From contig NZ_CP051302.1 of assembly GCF_024181405.1 (NCBI RefSeq), positions 372,001 through 436,000 on the forward strand: a stretch of DNA of 64,000 bases, given 5' to 3'. Shown here piece by piece: positions 51,215 through 62,226 of the stretch (positions are counted from its first letter, which is position 1; every line of letters starts with the position of its first letter). Both the position numbers and the translations under genes were made by a program. Origin of the DNA: Treponema denticola (GTDB lineage Bacteria > Spirochaetota > Spirochaetia > Treponematales > Treponemataceae). The notes beneath the pieces were generated by a model. The model was not told the DNA's origin. It was given only the letters and a program-made list of their open reading frames with translations, and did no database searches.

Positions 51215-52027
51215 ATGGTAAGAGGTTGGTATACTGCGGCGAGCGGAATGCTTGCTCAACAGCGTCAGTTGGATGTTATTTCAAACAATTTGGCTAACTT
51301 GGATACGACCAGTTTTAAAAGAGATGTTTCCATTCAAAAGTCTTTTCCCGAATTGCTTTTAAGAAGGCTGAATGATGACGGCGTAATAAAAAATCCCTTC
51401 GGCTCATCGGACATAGCTCCCATTATAGGAAAACTGGGGCTCGGCGTTGAAACTAACGAGATTTTTACCGAGTTTGAGCAAGGCTCTTTAAAACAGACAA
51501 GCTCTCCGGCCGATTTAGCCTTGGAAGGACAGGGCTTTTTTGCCGTTGAAACTCCTTATGGAGAAAAGTATACCCGAAACGGAAATTTTATGATTGGTGT
51601 TGAAGGCTACCTTATGACTAAGGAAGGCTATCCCGTTATGGGAGAAAACGGCCGCATCTTTTTACAGGACATGGAATATAAGATCAACCAAGACGGACAA
51701 ATCTACGTACGCCCAATCACCGAGCCCGAAAGCGATTCCTCTTATCTGGACCGCTTAAAAATAGTGGAATTTGAAAATGACAGATACTTAAGCAAAAACG
51801 GATCAAGCTTTTATTTGGATACACCTCTTTCGGGAAAAGCTATTGCTGCCGAGGGCCCGTCCCGTCCCGTTGTAGTGCAGGGCTTTATCGAAGCTTCCAA
51901 TGTAAATGTCGTAAACGAAATGGTTAGGATGATAGAAGTAAACAGGGCCTATGAGGCCAATCAAAAATCCATTCAGGCCGAAGATACAATGATGGCCAAA
52001 CTATGGAACGAAGCAGTTAAAAAATAA
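51215..52027 (+). CDS. flgF: flagellar basal-body rod protein FlgF (FlhO)
   Basis: A 270-residue rod protein. The N-terminal motif VRGWYTAASGMLAQQRQLDVISNNLANLDTTSFKRD and the C-terminal motif FIEASNVNVVNEMVRMIEVNRAYEANQKSIQAEDTM are those of the FlgF/FlgG family. The ASNVNVV and VRM sequence and position ahead of flgG favour FlgF. It forms part of the proximal rod of the periplasmic flagellum. The ATG at 51215 follows AAGAGGTGG; an upstream reading would run over the sigma-28-type promoter. Confidence 0.93.
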   Translation: MVRGWYTAASGMLAQQRQLDVISNNLANLDTTSFKRDVSIQKSFPELLLRRLNDDGVIKNPFGSSDIAPIIGKLGLGVETNEIFTEFEQGSLKQTSSPADLALEGQGFFAVETPYGEKYTRNGNFMIGVEGYLMTKEGYPVMGENGRIFLQDMEYKINQDGQIYVRPITEPESDSSYLDRLKIVEFENDRYLSKNGSSFYLDTPLSGKAIAAEGPSRPVVVQGFIEASNVNVVNEMVRMIEVNRAYEANQKSIQAEDTMMAKLWNEAVKK

Positions 52028-52048
52028 GGTTAAAAGGTAGGTTAAGTT

Positions 52049-52843
52049 ATGGTTAGAAGTTTATGGACGGCCGCAACAGGCATGAACACTCAACAGGCAA
52101 ACATCGACACGGTTGCAAACAACTTGGCAAACGTAAATACAAGCGGTTTTAAAAAGCAGAGAGCGGAATTTGAAGACCTCATCTATCAGACGGTAAAAAC
52201 CGCGGGTACACCTGCTACAGAGGATACGATTACTCCGGTAGGAGTTCAGATGGGACACGGTGCAAGGCTTGCCGCTACCCAGAGAATATTTGAACAAGGC
52301 TCATTGCAAAATACGGGTGTAACAAGCGATATAGCTATTCAAGGTGAAGGTTTTTTTAGGGTTCTTCAATATGACGGAACCTATGCTTATACAAGGGACG
52401 GCTCTTTTAAGATTGATAGAGACCGCCAGCTTGTAACCTCAAACGGTTTACGCGTTTTGCCCGAAATTATTTTTCCCGAAGGCTATCGTGAAAATACGAT
52501 TGCAGTCAGCAGGGACGGCCGGGTTACCGTTAAGGTCGGCGATATAGACGATCCGATCGAAGTAGGCCAGATAGAGCTTTACCGCTTCCAGAACAACGCA
52601 GGTCTTTCAGCCGAGGGTTCTAACCTTTTTAGGCAGACTCCTGCATCAGGCACGGCTATTCCGGGGCGTCCCGGGTTTACCGGCTTCGGAAGAACCGAGC
52701 ACAAGTTTTTGGAAATGTCAAACGTTTCAACCGTAAGCGAAATGGTAAATATGATTGTGGCTCAAAGAGCTTACGAGTTTAATTCTAAGGCTATCCAGAC
52801 AAGCGACAATATGCTTGGCACTGCGGTAAGTTTAAAGCGATAG
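52049..52843 (+). CDS. flgG: flagellar basal-body rod protein FlgG
   Basis: A 264-residue distal rod protein: MVRSLWTAATGMNTQQANIDTVANNLANVNTSGFKKQRAEFEDL at the N-terminus, LGHG-type VQMGHGARLAATQRIFEQGSLQNT, and the C-terminal FLEMSNVSTVSEMVNMIVAQRAYEFNSKAIQTSDNML. It lies 21 nt behind flgF with AAAAGGTAGG as ribosome binding site. The order flgF-flgG-flgJ matches the spirochaete rod operon. Confidence 0.96.
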   Translation: MVRSLWTAATGMNTQQANIDTVANNLANVNTSGFKKQRAEFEDLIYQTVKTAGTPATEDTITPVGVQMGHGARLAATQRIFEQGSLQNTGVTSDIAIQGEGFFRVLQYDGTYAYTRDGSFKIDRDRQLVTSNGLRVLPEIIFPEGYRENTIAVSRDGRVTVKVGDIDDPIEVGQIELYRFQNNAGLSAEGSNLFRQTPASGTAIPGRPGFTGFGRTEHKFLEMSNVSTVSEMVNMIVAQRAYEFNSKAIQTSDNMLGTAVSLKR

Positions 52844-52894
52844 TTTTAGTTAATTCTTAAAGATAATTTTTAGTTAAGGCTTGGGAGGAAAGAA

Positions 52895-53515
52895 ATGGAA
52901 GTAAACAAAATAGGAACAAATCAAGCGGGCAGGGAAGAGGTAAAAAATTCTTTGATAAATAAAAGTGAAGTCCCTGCATCGGCAAAATCTCAACAAAATT
53001 TTACTCAAATGCTTGAAGCTCTGCGAGGTTCTGAAAGAGCGTCTTCTATTATTTCCAATATTCAAGGCGAAAGTTCTGCTTCCGTCTCAGGCTTAAAAAC
53101 AGGCTCCTCAGAAGTCCTCTTTGATACCCGCCTCCCGGGCGATATTTTAAAATCCATGAAGATAGAAAACCCCGTTCCGGCCGACACTCACAGGGAGGTT
53201 CAGGGCATGGCCTCCTCCTTCGGAAAATCCGGCGAAACGGTTCATTCAAAATATTCGATTGACAGGACGAGTAAGCTTTATGAGCAGGCTCTTGAGTTTG
53301 AATCCTACTTTGTAAAAATAATGCTCGACTCTATGCGGAATACCTTGACGGGAAAAACTCTTGCAGGAGACGAATCTTTTGCGGGCAAGATGTACCAAGA
53401 CATGATGTATGATGAGCTCGGCCGCAGCATGACCAAAAACGCAGGCTTCGGCCTCGCCGATCAAATCTATCTGGAACTTTCAGGTGTAGGGGAGGAAAGA
53501 CACTTTTTCGGATAA
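52895..53515 (+). CDS. flgJ: rod-binding protein, FlgJ N-terminal domain type
   Basis: A 206-residue protein. Its first 120 residues are polar and Ser/Lys/Glu-rich. The C-terminal part, from about 120 (KLYEQALEFESYFVKIMLDSMRNTLTGKTL) to DELGRSMTKNAGFGLADQIYLEL, matches the FlgJ N-terminal rod-binding (capping) domain. The muramidase domain of enterobacterial FlgJ is absent, as is usual in spirochaetes. GGGAGGAAAG precedes the ATG. A 9-bp inverted repeat (TAGGGGAGG 53487-53495 with CCTCCCCTA 53551-53559) spans the stop codon. Confidence 0.9.
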   Translation: MEVNKIGTNQAGREEVKNSLINKSEVPASAKSQQNFTQMLEALRGSERASSIISNIQGESSASVSGLKTGSSEVLFDTRLPGDILKSMKIENPVPADTHREVQGMASSFGKSGETVHSKYSIDRTSKLYEQALEFESYFVKIMLDSMRNTLTGKTLAGDESFAGKMYQDMMYDELGRSMTKNAGFGLADQIYLELSGVGEERHFFG

Positions 53516-53740
53516 AAGATTTCTTGACCTCGAAACTTCGTTGGTTGTGACCTCCCCTATAACCCCTCCTATCTTCAAAAGAACCGCTTAGGGCTTGGAT
53601 TGCTACGCCGGCTTGCAATCACTAAGAACCCGCATTGTTATATAATTTCTAGCTTACTTTTTAGTCGAGATGACAATAAAAGTTTTGGGTTAAATTTAAA
53701 AATTAAGCTAGTCAGAAGTAATGCGTTATTATGAAAGCAT

Positions 53741-53782
53741 TAAAAAATTCTTTGTGTCCTTTGTGTTCCTTGCGGTTAAATT
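53741..53782 (-). repeat. dispersed repeat fragment (reverse orientation)
   Basis: On the minus strand it reads TTTAACCGCAAGGAACACAA then AGGACACAAAGAATTTTTT, matching the left end of the copies at 13031, 16386 and 16832. It lies 4 nt from the end of the chemoreceptor gene. Confidence 0.65.
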
Positions 53783-53786
53783 AGTT

Positions 53787-55880
53787 TTATACCTTAAATT
53801 TTCCGACCTCGGTAGATAGGCTGTCTATGCTGCGTTTATTCTTTTGGGTAATCTCGCTTACATCCTGTACTGCATTGCTTATCTGAACTGCACCTGCAGC
53901 CATTTCGTTCATGCTGTCAGTTATAACGCGTGTCAGAGCATCAAGCTTTTGCATTTCAATTGCAACATTTTCGCCGCCTTTTAGCATCTCGGCAGAGCCG
54001 TCATTTACTTGGTTTGTTACTATGTTTATGTCACGGATTGCGGTGAGTACTTCACGGCTGCCGTTTTCTTGTTCCCGCATGGCATTCATTACATTTTGGC
54101 TCATTGTTTTTACCTGCTCGGACAAGTTGAAGATAGTGTTAAACTTATCCTCTGTTGTCTTTGCAGCATTCGAAAGCATTTCAATTTCTCCCGAAAGTAT
54201 TTTAAGGGTTGAGGTAATGGTTTTTCCCTGAGTACTGGATTCTTCTGCCAGCTTGCGTATTTCATCGGCTACAACGGCAAAGCCCTTTCCTGCCTCGCCT
54301 GCATGGGCGGCTTCAATAGCTGCATTCATAGCCAATAGGTTTGTCTGACTTGCAATATGCTGAATAACATTGCTGGCTTCTAAAAGACCGCCCGATTCTT
54401 CAGCTATGCGTTGTGTTACACTGTTTGCTCCGACAACAGTTTCTTTTCCGTCGGCAGTGGCAGCCGCAAGAGTTTTTATAACATCGTTTGTTTTATCCAA
54501 AGTTTGTGTAATTGAAGTAATATTACTTACCATTTGTTCAATCGCCGAAGAAGACTCTGCAACACTTGCTGCCTGATTTTCAATACTTCCGTTAAGATTT
54601 TTTATTGTTCGGATAATATCTCCTATGGTAGTTGCCGTTTCGCTGACACTGGCAGCCTGGGTAAGAGCCTGTTTTTTTACTCCGTCGATATTTGCGCTAA
54701 TCTCATGTACGGCACTGGCTGTTTCCGTCATATTGCTTACAAGTTCCGAACCTGTGTTTGTCATCTCGTCGCTGCTTTCCCCGACTATTTTAATTGATGT
54801 TCCGATTTTTTCGATTGTCTGATTAAAGTATTCCGATAAGTTGGTTACCTCATTATTTCCGACCAAAGGCAGACGGACCGTCAGATCGCCTTCTCCTTGG
54901 GCGATATCCTTGAGTGCGGACACCACAACATTTATGGGTTTTAGCATATTATAGCAAACAATAAAGAGTATAACCAAACTTACTGCTAAAATAGTAAAGC
55001 CTATAAACAGCATTTTGTTGCGCAGAGTATCAATACTTCCCATAAACTGTTTTATAGGTGCTCTTATAATGACAGTCCAATCCGTGTTGCCAATCTTTGC
55101 ATAAGAGGCTATACATGATTCTCCCTTGTACTCATAAAATCCTACTTCACTTTTTGTGCCGCTTAAAGCTTGTTGCGTAAATTTTGCTAAAGAGGCAAAG
55201 TCTTTATTTGATCTTGCATTATTTAAAATATTATCCTGAGAATTGACCAATTCAAACTTTTTGTGTGCTATTGTTGTTCCGGTCATACCTAAAATATAGC
55301 AATATCCTGTTTCTCCGACTATAATATCCTCAATATCGTTGGATAGATGCTCTGCGCCGATTGTACAGTTTAATACGGCAACAACATCCCTATCTTTGCC
55401 GTACACGGGAACCGCAAAGACGAAAACGAGTTTATTAAGCGAATGGGATAAAATGGGCTCGGATGCAAACCGTTTGCCGCTTGCAGCGGATTTAAACCAG
55501 GTACTATTCTTTATCGATATAAATTGGTCGTCATTTGCAGTGCTTATTTCTGAAACATTATACAGATTAAGCTCCTCCAATCTTTCATTAAAAGCGACTT
55601 CTTTGTCCAATATGGCTGCTTTTTCAGAATGTGAAAGACTTTTATCGGTTAAGATAGGCATACGGGCTATTCCCTCCAAAAATTGGAAAAAAGCCGTAAC
55701 CCTTCCATTAATAATTTCTGCCGTGTCGGTTGCCTTATCTTTTAGATGAGTTACCACCTTTTCAGATACGGTTTTCCGCGCCGTGCGTACTCCCAAAACC
55801 CCCAGCGTAAAGCCTGCCGTAAAAATCAAAGCACCGACTATAATCAATAGCTTATTTCTTATTGATCCCCTTTTTTTCAT
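53787..55880 (-). CDS. methyl-accepting chemotaxis protein
   Basis: A 697-residue chemoreceptor. It has a first membrane helix (about residues 12-32), a periplasmic dCACHE-type sensor (about 40-290, with [20 protein letters not shown] and [14 protein letters not shown] typical of dCACHE), a second helix (about 310-333) and a HAMP domain ([34 protein letters not shown]). The cytoplasmic signalling hairpin has the tip [28 protein letters not shown]. It senses small molecules, often amino acids or carboxylates, and signals to CheA. AAGGAG precedes the ATG at 55880, with a weaker upstream ATG at 55949. It lacks an obvious C-terminal CheR-docking pentapeptide. Confidence 0.95.
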   Translation of the reverse strand: MKKRGSIRNKLLIIVGALIFTAGFTLGVLGVRTARKTVSEKVVTHLKDKATDTAEIINGRVTAFFQFLEGIARMPILTDKSLSHSEKAAILDKEVAFNERLEELNLYNVSEISTANDDQFISIKNSTWFKSAASGKRFASEPILSHSLNKLVFVFAVPVYGKDRDVVAVLNCTIGAEHLSNDIEDIIVGETGYCYILGMTGTTIAHKKFELVNSQDNILNNARSNKDFASLAKFTQQALSGTKSEVGFYEYKGESCIASYAKIGNTDWTVIIRAPIKQFMGSIDTLRNKMLFIGFTILAVSLVILFIVCYNMLKPINVVVSALKDIAQGEGDLTVRLPLVGNNEVTNLSEYFNQTIEKIGTSIKIVGESSDEMTNTGSELVSNMTETASAVHEISANIDGVKKQALTQAASVSETATTIGDIIRTIKNLNGSIENQAASVAESSSAIEQMVSNITSITQTLDKTNDVIKTLAAATADGKETVVGANSVTQRIAEESGGLLEASNVIQHIASQTNLLAMNAAIEAAHAGEAGKGFAVVADEIRKLAEESSTQGKTITSTLKILSGEIEMLSNAAKTTEDKFNTIFNLSEQVKTMSQNVMNAMREQENGSREVLTAIRDINIVTNQVNDGSAEMLKGGENVAIEMQKLDALTRVITDSMNEMAAGAVQISNAVQDVSEITQKNKRSIDSLSTEVGKFKV

Positions 55881-56022
55881 ATAGGTTTCTCCTTCAAGTA
55901 AAATAATTTTGAATGTGTGAGTTGTAAAATATGTATGAAGTATCAACATAAATACTTAAAAGTTTTAATAGTTACACGGTGCTTAGTATAAATTTTTAAA
56001 AATTCTAAGTATGTGATACTTA

Positions 56023-56051
56023 TTCACAAAACCTCATTTTTTGTGTATAAT
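56023..56051 (+). promoter_or_regulatory. probable leaderless promoter of uvrA
   Basis: TTCACA (56023-56028), 17-nt spacer, TATAAT (56046-56051). The ATG at 56061 is 9 nt downstream. No Shine-Dalgarno sequence is seen, and no obvious LexA-type palindrome. Confidence 0.6.
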
Positions 56052-56060
56052 GCTTGCCTT

Positions 56061-58925
56061 ATGGACAATAAAAATCAAGGCGGACACCTAAATAAACTCA
56101 TCGTAAAAGGTGCCCGTGAACATAATTTAAAGAACATTGATGTGGAGCTTCCCCGCGATAAGCTCATCGTTATATCCGGCCTTTCAGGATCGGGAAAAAG
56201 CTCCCTCGCCTTTGACACCATTTTTGCCGAGGGGCAGCGCCGTTATGTAGAGTCCCTTTCGGCTTATGCCCGTCAGTTTTTAGGCAGAATGGATAAGCCC
56301 GATGTGGATTACATCGAGGGGCTTTCGCCTGCTATTTCTATAGAACAAAAAACGACGCACCGAAACCCCCGCTCCACGGTCGGGACGGTAACCGAAATTT
56401 ATGACTACTATCGTCTCCTTTTTGCCCGTACGGGACATGCCCACTGTCCTTCTTGCGGAAAAGAAATTAAGGAGCAGACGGTTGACCAAATTATAGATAC
56501 GATTATGAGCTGGCCGGAAGGAACCCGCGTTCAGATTCTCGCTCCAATTATAAAGGGAAAAAAGGGAGAACACCAAAAGATAGTAAGTGATGCAATAGCC
56601 TCAGGTTTTGTGCGTGCCCGTATAGACGGCCTCCTTGTAAACCTCGAAGACGGGGTAAAGCTCGATAAACAAAAAAAACACACAATCGAAATAATCGTAG
56701 ACAGAATTCAGCTGTCGAAAGATGTGCGGAAACGCCTTTCCGAGTCCGTCGAAACAGCCTTGGAAAGTTCAGGCGGAACCCTGCTTGCTACTAGGCAGGA
56801 CGGTAAGGATTCTCCCGTAACCGAGGTTTTCTTTTCGCAAAAAAATGCCTGTTCTGATTGCGGCATTTCGATGCCCGAATTGCAGCCCCGCCTTTTTTCT
56901 TTTAATAACCCGATAGGGGCCTGCCCCGAATGTACGGGACTCGGAATGACTCAGCACTTTGACCAAGACCTGATAGCCCCCGATAAGAGTCTTTCGTTTA
57001 ATGAGGGCGTTTTCGTTCCGTATAATCCCGAATCAGAATGGAACAGGGTTCGCTTTGAAGCCCTCGCTGCCCAATTCGATTTTTCTCTTGATACACCCTT
57101 GAATAAGCTTCCCAAAAAAATCCAGACTATCATTTGGGATGGGTCGGGCGATACGAAGATTCAGTTTTCTTATACGGCCAAAAGCGGAACGGGTAAATAT
57201 TCTTATAACCGCCCTTGGCCGGGGATAATGGCCGACATGAACCGGAAATATAACGAATCCTACTCGGCTTCTATCAGAGAATATTATGAAAAGTTTATGT
57301 CGATAAAGCCCTGCAAAACCTGCGGAGGAATGAGGCTTAAACCCGAAGTGCTGGCCGTAACGGTGGGCAATAAAAACATTCATGACCTTACCTGCCTTTC
57401 CGTCGGGGATTCTATCGAGTTTTTTGAAAAATTGAAGCTGACTGAAACGGAAGAACACATAGCCTTCCAGATTTTAAAAGAAATTAAGGCCCGCTTGGAA
57501 TTTATGAAAAACGTCGGCCTTGACTACCTAACCTTAGAAAGAAAGGCTGCAACCCTTTCAGGCGGCGAGGCCCAACGCATCAGGCTTGCGACCCAGATAG
57601 GTTCAAGCTTGATAGGTGTTCTCTATATTTTGGACGAACCTTCGATAGGGCTTCATCAAAGGGATAACCAAAGGCTGATTGATACTCTTTTGTACTTGCG
57701 TAATTTGGGGAACACCCTCATCGTTGTAGAACATGACGAGCAAACCCTCCGCACGGCCGACTACATTGTCGACCTCGGTCCGGGTGCAGGCGTTCACGGG
57801 GGAAACATAACTGCCCAAGGTACGCCCGAGGAAGTTGCAAAAGTAAAAAACAGTTTAACGGGTCAATATCTTGCAGGTACGCTTAAAATGGATATTCCTA
57901 AAGAAAGGCGGAAGGGGAACGGAAATGCTTTGGAGCTTTCAGGGGTGAGCGAGCATAATCTAAAAGATGTTTCTATAAAAATTCCTTTGGGAGCCTTTAC
58001 CTGTATTACCGGAGTTTCTGGCTCGGGAAAATCAACCCTTTTAACCGATGTTCTGTATCCGGCAGTTTCAAACAAGATTATGCGTTCTTCTATTCCTGAA
58101 GGGGCCTATAAAAAGCTGAGCGGCCTTGAGCACATAGACAAGGTTATCAATATCGATCAAAGCCCCATCGGGAGAACACCACGCTCAAACCCTGCAACCT
58201 ATGTAGGCGTTTTTACCGGGATAAGGGACTTGTTTGCAAGCCTTCCCGAATCGAAGGCGAGAGGTTATAAGCCCGGCCGCTTTTCGTTTAATGTAAGGGG
58301 CGGAAGGTGCGAGCATTGTCAGGGTGATGGAACCCTCACAATCGAGATGAACTTTTTGCCGGATGTTTATATAGCCTGCGATGTTTGCCGAGGGAAACGG
58401 TTTAACAAAGAGACCCTCGATGTCCGCTATAAGGGAAAAAACATTGCCGATGTTTTGGATATGACCATCGAGGAAGCTTCGGAATTTTTTGCTCCCATTC
58501 CCCACATTGCCCGAAAACTTCAAACCCTCTTATCGGTCGGTTTGGGTTATATAAAGTTAGGCCAATCGGCTCTTACCCTTTCGGGCGGAGAAGCCCAGCG
58601 GGTAAAACTTGCAAACGAACTTGCCAAACGATCTACAGGCAAGACCCTCTACATTTTGGACGAGCCTACAACGGGCTTACACTTTGCGGATGTCAAGCAG
58701 CTTATGCAGGTTATTCACCGGCTCATAGATCAGGGAAACACCGTCATTATGATTGAACACAACCTTGACGTTATCTTACAGGCCGATAAGATTATTGACC
58801 TTGGCCCCGAAGGCGGAACCAACGGAGGACAAATCATAGCCGAGGGAACACCTGAAGAAGTAGCAAAGATAAAAAAATCCTATACCGGATATTATATAAA
58901 GGAAATGCTTGAAAGAGTCAGGTAA
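56061..58925 (+). CDS. uvrA: excinuclease ABC subunit UvrA
   Basis: A 954-residue nucleotide-excision-repair ATPase with two ABC domains. The first has Walker [30 protein letters not shown], signature [17 protein letters not shown] and Walker [13 protein letters not shown]. The second has Walker [14 protein letters not shown], signature [15 protein letters not shown] and [10 protein letters not shown]. Zinc-finger cysteines (CPSC, CSDC...CPEC, CKTC, CEHC...CDVC) are all present. It loads UvrB at bulky lesions. The ATG at 56061 is preferred over an upstream reading from 56013 that runs through the promoter. lptD-like follows after 9 nt. Confidence 0.97.
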   Translation: MDNKNQGGHLNKLIVKGAREHNLKNIDVELPRDKLIVISGLSGSGKSSLAFDTIFAEGQRRYVESLSAYARQFLGRMDKPDVDYIEGLSPAISIEQKTTHRNPRSTVGTVTEIYDYYRLLFARTGHAHCPSCGKEIKEQTVDQIIDTIMSWPEGTRVQILAPIIKGKKGEHQKIVSDAIASGFVRARIDGLLVNLEDGVKLDKQKKHTIEIIVDRIQLSKDVRKRLSESVETALESSGGTLLATRQDGKDSPVTEVFFSQKNACSDCGISMPELQPRLFSFNNPIGACPECTGLGMTQHFDQDLIAPDKSLSFNEGVFVPYNPESEWNRVRFEALAAQFDFSLDTPLNKLPKKIQTIIWDGSGDTKIQFSYTAKSGTGKYSYNRPWPGIMADMNRKYNESYSASIREYYEKFMSIKPCKTCGGMRLKPEVLAVTVGNKNIHDLTCLSVGDSIEFFEKLKLTETEEHIAFQILKEIKARLEFMKNVGLDYLTLERKAATLSGGEAQRIRLATQIGSSLIGVLYILDEPSIGLHQRDNQRLIDTLLYLRNLGNTLIVVEHDEQTLRTADYIVDLGPGAGVHGGNITAQGTPEEVAKVKNSLTGQYLAGTLKMDIPKERRKGNGNALELSGVSEHNLKDVSIKIPLGAFTCITGVSGSGKSTLLTDVLYPAVSNKIMRSSIPEGAYKKLSGLEHIDKVINIDQSPIGRTPRSNPATYVGVFTGIRDLFASLPESKARGYKPGRFSFNVRGGRCEHCQGDGTLTIEMNFLPDVYIACDVCRGKRFNKETLDVRYKGKNIADVLDMTIEEASEFFAPIPHIARKLQTLLSVGLGYIKLGQSALTLSGGEAQRVKLANELAKRSTGKTLYILDEPTTGLHFADVKQLMQVIHRLIDQGNTVIMIEHNLDVILQADKIIDLGPEGGTNGGQIIAEGTPEEVAKIKKSYTGYYIKEMLERVR

Positions 58926-58934
58926 GACGGAATA

Positions 58935-61900
58935 ATGAAAAAAGCTTTGCAGGGTTTAATCTTTTTTGTATTTCTCTTTTCGGTAAATATTTTACAGGCT
59001 GATGAAAAAACCGGAAAGAAAATAAAGGTTACTATTAACTCTGCAGAACTTACCGAGTATGTAAAGGTTCCGTCTGCTCCTATAACCGAGCTTCCAAACG
59101 CAGATTCTAAAGACGATATAGATAAGGCTGAAAATTCCGAACTTGGAAATAAACCCGAAACAGATTCTTCAAAAGAAAAGAATATAAAAAAAGATGAATT
59201 GATTATTTTTACAGGCTTTGTTTCAATTTCCGTTTCGGATGAAACTTCCGTTTCGACAATTACTGCCGATAAAATAATTCATAACAAGACCCGTGAAACC
59301 TTGACTGCAATCGGAAATGTTGTTTATACCCGAAAGATCGGATCCGATGAAGGTGAGAGTTTTAGAGGGGATGCTCTTATTTTTAATATTCAAAAACTGG
59401 AAGGAGTCTTTGTTGACGGAATTATATCGCAGGCTCCTGCAAAAAAAAATCAAGACCCTTTTAGAATTCATACCGGCCTTGCCGGAAGAAATGAAAGCGG
59501 TGCCATAACTTTTAAGGATGCCCTGCTTACGACAAGTAAAGAAGAATACCCCTTGTGGTCTATTCGGGCAAGCCGCCTTTGGATTTTACCCGGAAACGAA
59601 ATGGCTTTTTTTAACGGTTTTTTATCTGTCGGAGTTGTACCCATCATGTACTTTCCTTTTTTTTATTATCCGGCTGATGAGATGCTTTTTCATCCTGTCT
59701 TCGGTTTTAAAAATAGGGAAGGTGCCTTTGTGCAAACTACAACCTATATTCTGGGGCGTAAGCCTGCACCTAAAAGCGATGAGGCGACTTCGTTTTCCAA
59801 TTTTATGCAAAGCGACACGGTAAAAAAACAAAAACTGGAAGGTTTGTTTTTTAAAAAATTGGATGAGCCGGCTTCCGATACCGGAGGTTCGTATTTAAAA
59901 CTGATAGCGGATGCTTATTCGGGGCTCGGGTATCTGACCGGCATTGAAGGAAAATTTACTCCCAAAAAAGGATATGTAAAACAAATTGATTTTCATGGAT
60001 TTTTAGGTTTTTCTTATACCCTGTATCCGAGAACCGGCCTTCTGTTTAGCCAATATGGAGATCCCGGTAAAGAAAAAGCTATAAATAAGGCAAACCTTTT
60101 CGGTGCAATCGTACCCTTCAGATATAATTTCAGCTTTAATATGAGTATGACAAAAAGCCCGTTCAATGTTTCGGTTTTATTTCCGTTTATTTCGGATCCT
60201 TTTTTTAAAAAAGATTTTATGGGCAGAAGCGAAGATATGAACTGGTTTAAATATTTTTTAAACAAGGAAAAGTTGGCAGCTGCCGAAGACACTGTATTGG
60301 AAAATTTTTATTCATGGAAGGTAGACGGTTCGATTAATCCGAGTTTTTCCGTATTAAAACCTTGGATAAGTTATATGTCTCTTGAGACTTTTTCAGGGAA
60401 GCTTAATTTTGAATCAAAGAAAAATGAAAGCCTTAGCGGAAACGATGCTTTATATGCTCCGGACAGATTATTTTATTACCCTAAAAATATTTTACCGGAA
60501 TTAAGAGCCGGCCTTGGCGGTACTATTTTTTCAACGTCTATGCTGTCTCAAAAAAAAGAAAGAAAACAAACACAAAACATAACAGGTATTAAAAATCCTT
60601 TTGAAGAAGAGTCAGGCAAGGATAAAAACGATAAAGCAACGAATGAAGCTCCTGCTTTTTCCGTTGACCTGTTTCCTGAATATAAAATTGACGGTGTAAA
60701 AAGCAATCGTTTTTCGAATTTAATAAACTATGATTTAACCTATAAACTAAACGGCTTTGCATCTCAAGATATAGTTTTTAATCATGAAGATTGGAAAAAG
60801 CCTTTTGACATTAACTGGTCCGATTTTTATTCATCCTATTATAAATTAAGCGGACAGGCTAAAATTGACAGCCGTCTTTCGTATAATCAAGGTTTTTTAA
60901 ATCTATCAAATTCAATTGAATTAAACGGCAATAATCAAAAACATATATGGCATAAGGACAATACGGAGCTTGATAGGCTTCAGTTAAATAATTATAAATT
61001 AAATGTTTATAGCATAAATAATTCGAACAGTTTAAAATTTAGCCCGTTTATTTCCAACGATTTATTTAAACCAACCTTTGTTGAATGGTCTATTTCGGAA
61101 ACCCTTCTTCAAAATAAATTTATCGGAACAGTTGACAATCCTGAATGGAAAACTGTTCCTGTAAAATGGGACAAGGAATATATTAAAACTCATGTTGCAT
61201 CTGCTGGTTTTGGAATCAATTTAAAAAATTATATCCAATTGATTACCTCCTCCATGAATTTAAATCCTCTTTTGGAAGCCTATTCCTTTGCCGGGAGCTT
61301 TGCTTTTCCTTACGGCAAACTTAATATTTCTACAAGACTATTTGAAAAAGAAAATAATGCAAAAAAATGGTTTTGGGATCCGTTCAATATCGGTTTAAGT
61401 TTTTCGTTGCCTTATAATATTTCGTTAAGTCAATCCTATGTTTATAATATTGAAGAAAAACGAAGTGAGAGATATGCCGCTTCTTTTTCATGGAAATATA
61501 TGTCGGCAGTTTATGCAATGAATTATGAGAATCCTTATAAATTAATTTTGGGTACGGGGTGGACAGCTTTACCTTATAAAAAATTTATTCCGAGATCGTT
61601 GGATATAAATTTTTCCAACTCATCACAACCTATTGAAATTTATGCTTGGAAAAACAGAATTAAATTGGAATTTTCATTTAATTCGTCTCTTAATTTTAAT
61701 TTGATAAGAGTAACGGATTCTTCATTTTCATTTTCTCCTAAACTCGTTTTTAAAATACACGAATTTTTGGATATAAGTTTTAGTGCTGTTTCCCGCAATG
61801 ATGTTATTGCAAGATATTTTCAAGACTCGCTTAATCTTCCGATTGTTATCCCCGGTGAAAAAAATATTTTTAAGGACCTGATTTCTTCTTTCTATTTTTG

Positions 61901-62156
61901 GGATGAAAATGCAAGATTGCAGTCAGGATTTAAATTAAAATCTCTTAGCCTTGATTTGACCCACTATTTAAAAGATTGGCTAATGAAATTTTCATATTCC
62001 GTAAAACCTGTGTTGCGTACGGGTGCGTCAAGAAAATATTATGAACTTGTGCCTACCGTAACATTTTTTGTTCAGTGGAATCCGATAGGAGATATAAAGG
62101 TTCAGACAAAAAAAGAAGACAATGTTTTTTCGGTAACAAGCGGCGAAATAAAGTAA
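58935..62156 (+). CDS. lptD: LptD/OstA-like outer-membrane protein
   Basis: A 1073-residue protein with a signal peptide (MKKALQGLIFFVFLFSVNILQA). An N-terminal OstA-type domain follows (about residues 90-160: ITADKIIHNKTRETLTAIGNVVYTR, then FRGDALIFNIQKLEGVFVDG). A long beta-barrel-like region rich in aromatic and alternating residues makes up the rest. LptD inserts LPS into the outer membrane, but treponemes lack classical LPS, so the cargo here, perhaps another glycolipid, is unknown. A uvrA-adjacent LptD-like gene is also known in T. pallidum. Its start is 9 nt after the uvrA stop, with GACGGAAT as a weak ribosome binding site. Confidence 0.8.
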   Translation: MKKALQGLIFFVFLFSVNILQADEKTGKKIKVTINSAELTEYVKVPSAPITELPNADSKDDIDKAENSELGNKPETDSSKEKNIKKDELIIFTGFVSISVSDETSVSTITADKIIHNKTRETLTAIGNVVYTRKIGSDEGESFRGDALIFNIQKLEGVFVDGIISQAPAKKNQDPFRIHTGLAGRNESGAITFKDALLTTSKEEYPLWSIRASRLWILPGNEMAFFNGFLSVGVVPIMYFPFFYYPADEMLFHPVFGFKNREGAFVQTTTYILGRKPAPKSDEATSFSNFMQSDTVKKQKLEGLFFKKLDEPASDTGGSYLKLIADAYSGLGYLTGIEGKFTPKKGYVKQIDFHGFLGFSYTLYPRTGLLFSQYGDPGKEKAINKANLFGAIVPFRYNFSFNMSMTKSPFNVSVLFPFISDPFFKKDFMGRSEDMNWFKYFLNKEKLAAAEDTVLENFYSWKVDGSINPSFSVLKPWISYMSLETFSGKLNFESKKNESLSGNDALYAPDRLFYYPKNILPELRAGLGGTIFSTSMLSQKKERKQTQNITGIKNPFEEESGKDKNDKATNEAPAFSVDLFPEYKIDGVKSNRFSNLINYDLTYKLNGFASQDIVFNHEDWKKPFDINWSDFYSSYYKLSGQAKIDSRLSYNQGFLNLSNSIELNGNNQKHIWHKDNTELDRLQLNNYKLNVYSINNSNSLKFSPFISNDLFKPTFVEWSISETLLQNKFIGTVDNPEWKTVPVKWDKEYIKTHVASAGFGINLKNYIQLITSSMNLNPLLEAYSFAGSFAFPYGKLNISTRLFEKENNAKKWFWDPFNIGLSFSLPYNISLSQSYVYNIEEKRSERYAASFSWKYMSAVYAMNYENPYKLILGTGWTALPYKKFIPRSLDINFSNSSQPIEIYAWKNRIKLEFSFNSSLNFNLIRVTDSSFSFSPKLVFKIHEFLDISFSAVSRNDVIARYFQDSLNLPIVIPGEKNIFKDLISSFYFWDENARLQSGFKLKSLSLDLTHYLKDWLMKFSYSVKPVLRTGASRKYYELVPTVTFFVQWNPIGDIKVQTKKEDNVFSVTSGEIK

Positions 62157-62188
62157 ATGGCTTAAATCCGATACCTGATTTTAAGCCC

Positions 62189-62217
62189 TTGATTTTCTTT
62201 TTTTTATGGTATATACT
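62189..62217 (+). promoter_or_regulatory. probable leaderless promoter of tex
   Basis: TTGATT (62189-62194), 17-nt spacer, TATACT (62212-62217). The ATG at 62227 is 9 nt downstream and has no Shine-Dalgarno sequence. Confidence 0.55.
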
Positions 62218-62226
62218 CACAGCATT

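Noticed and set aside
56000..56060. LexA/SOS box upstream of uvrA
   Set aside because: No convincing palindromic operator overlaps the promoter; the visible elements are just the -35 and -10 boxes.
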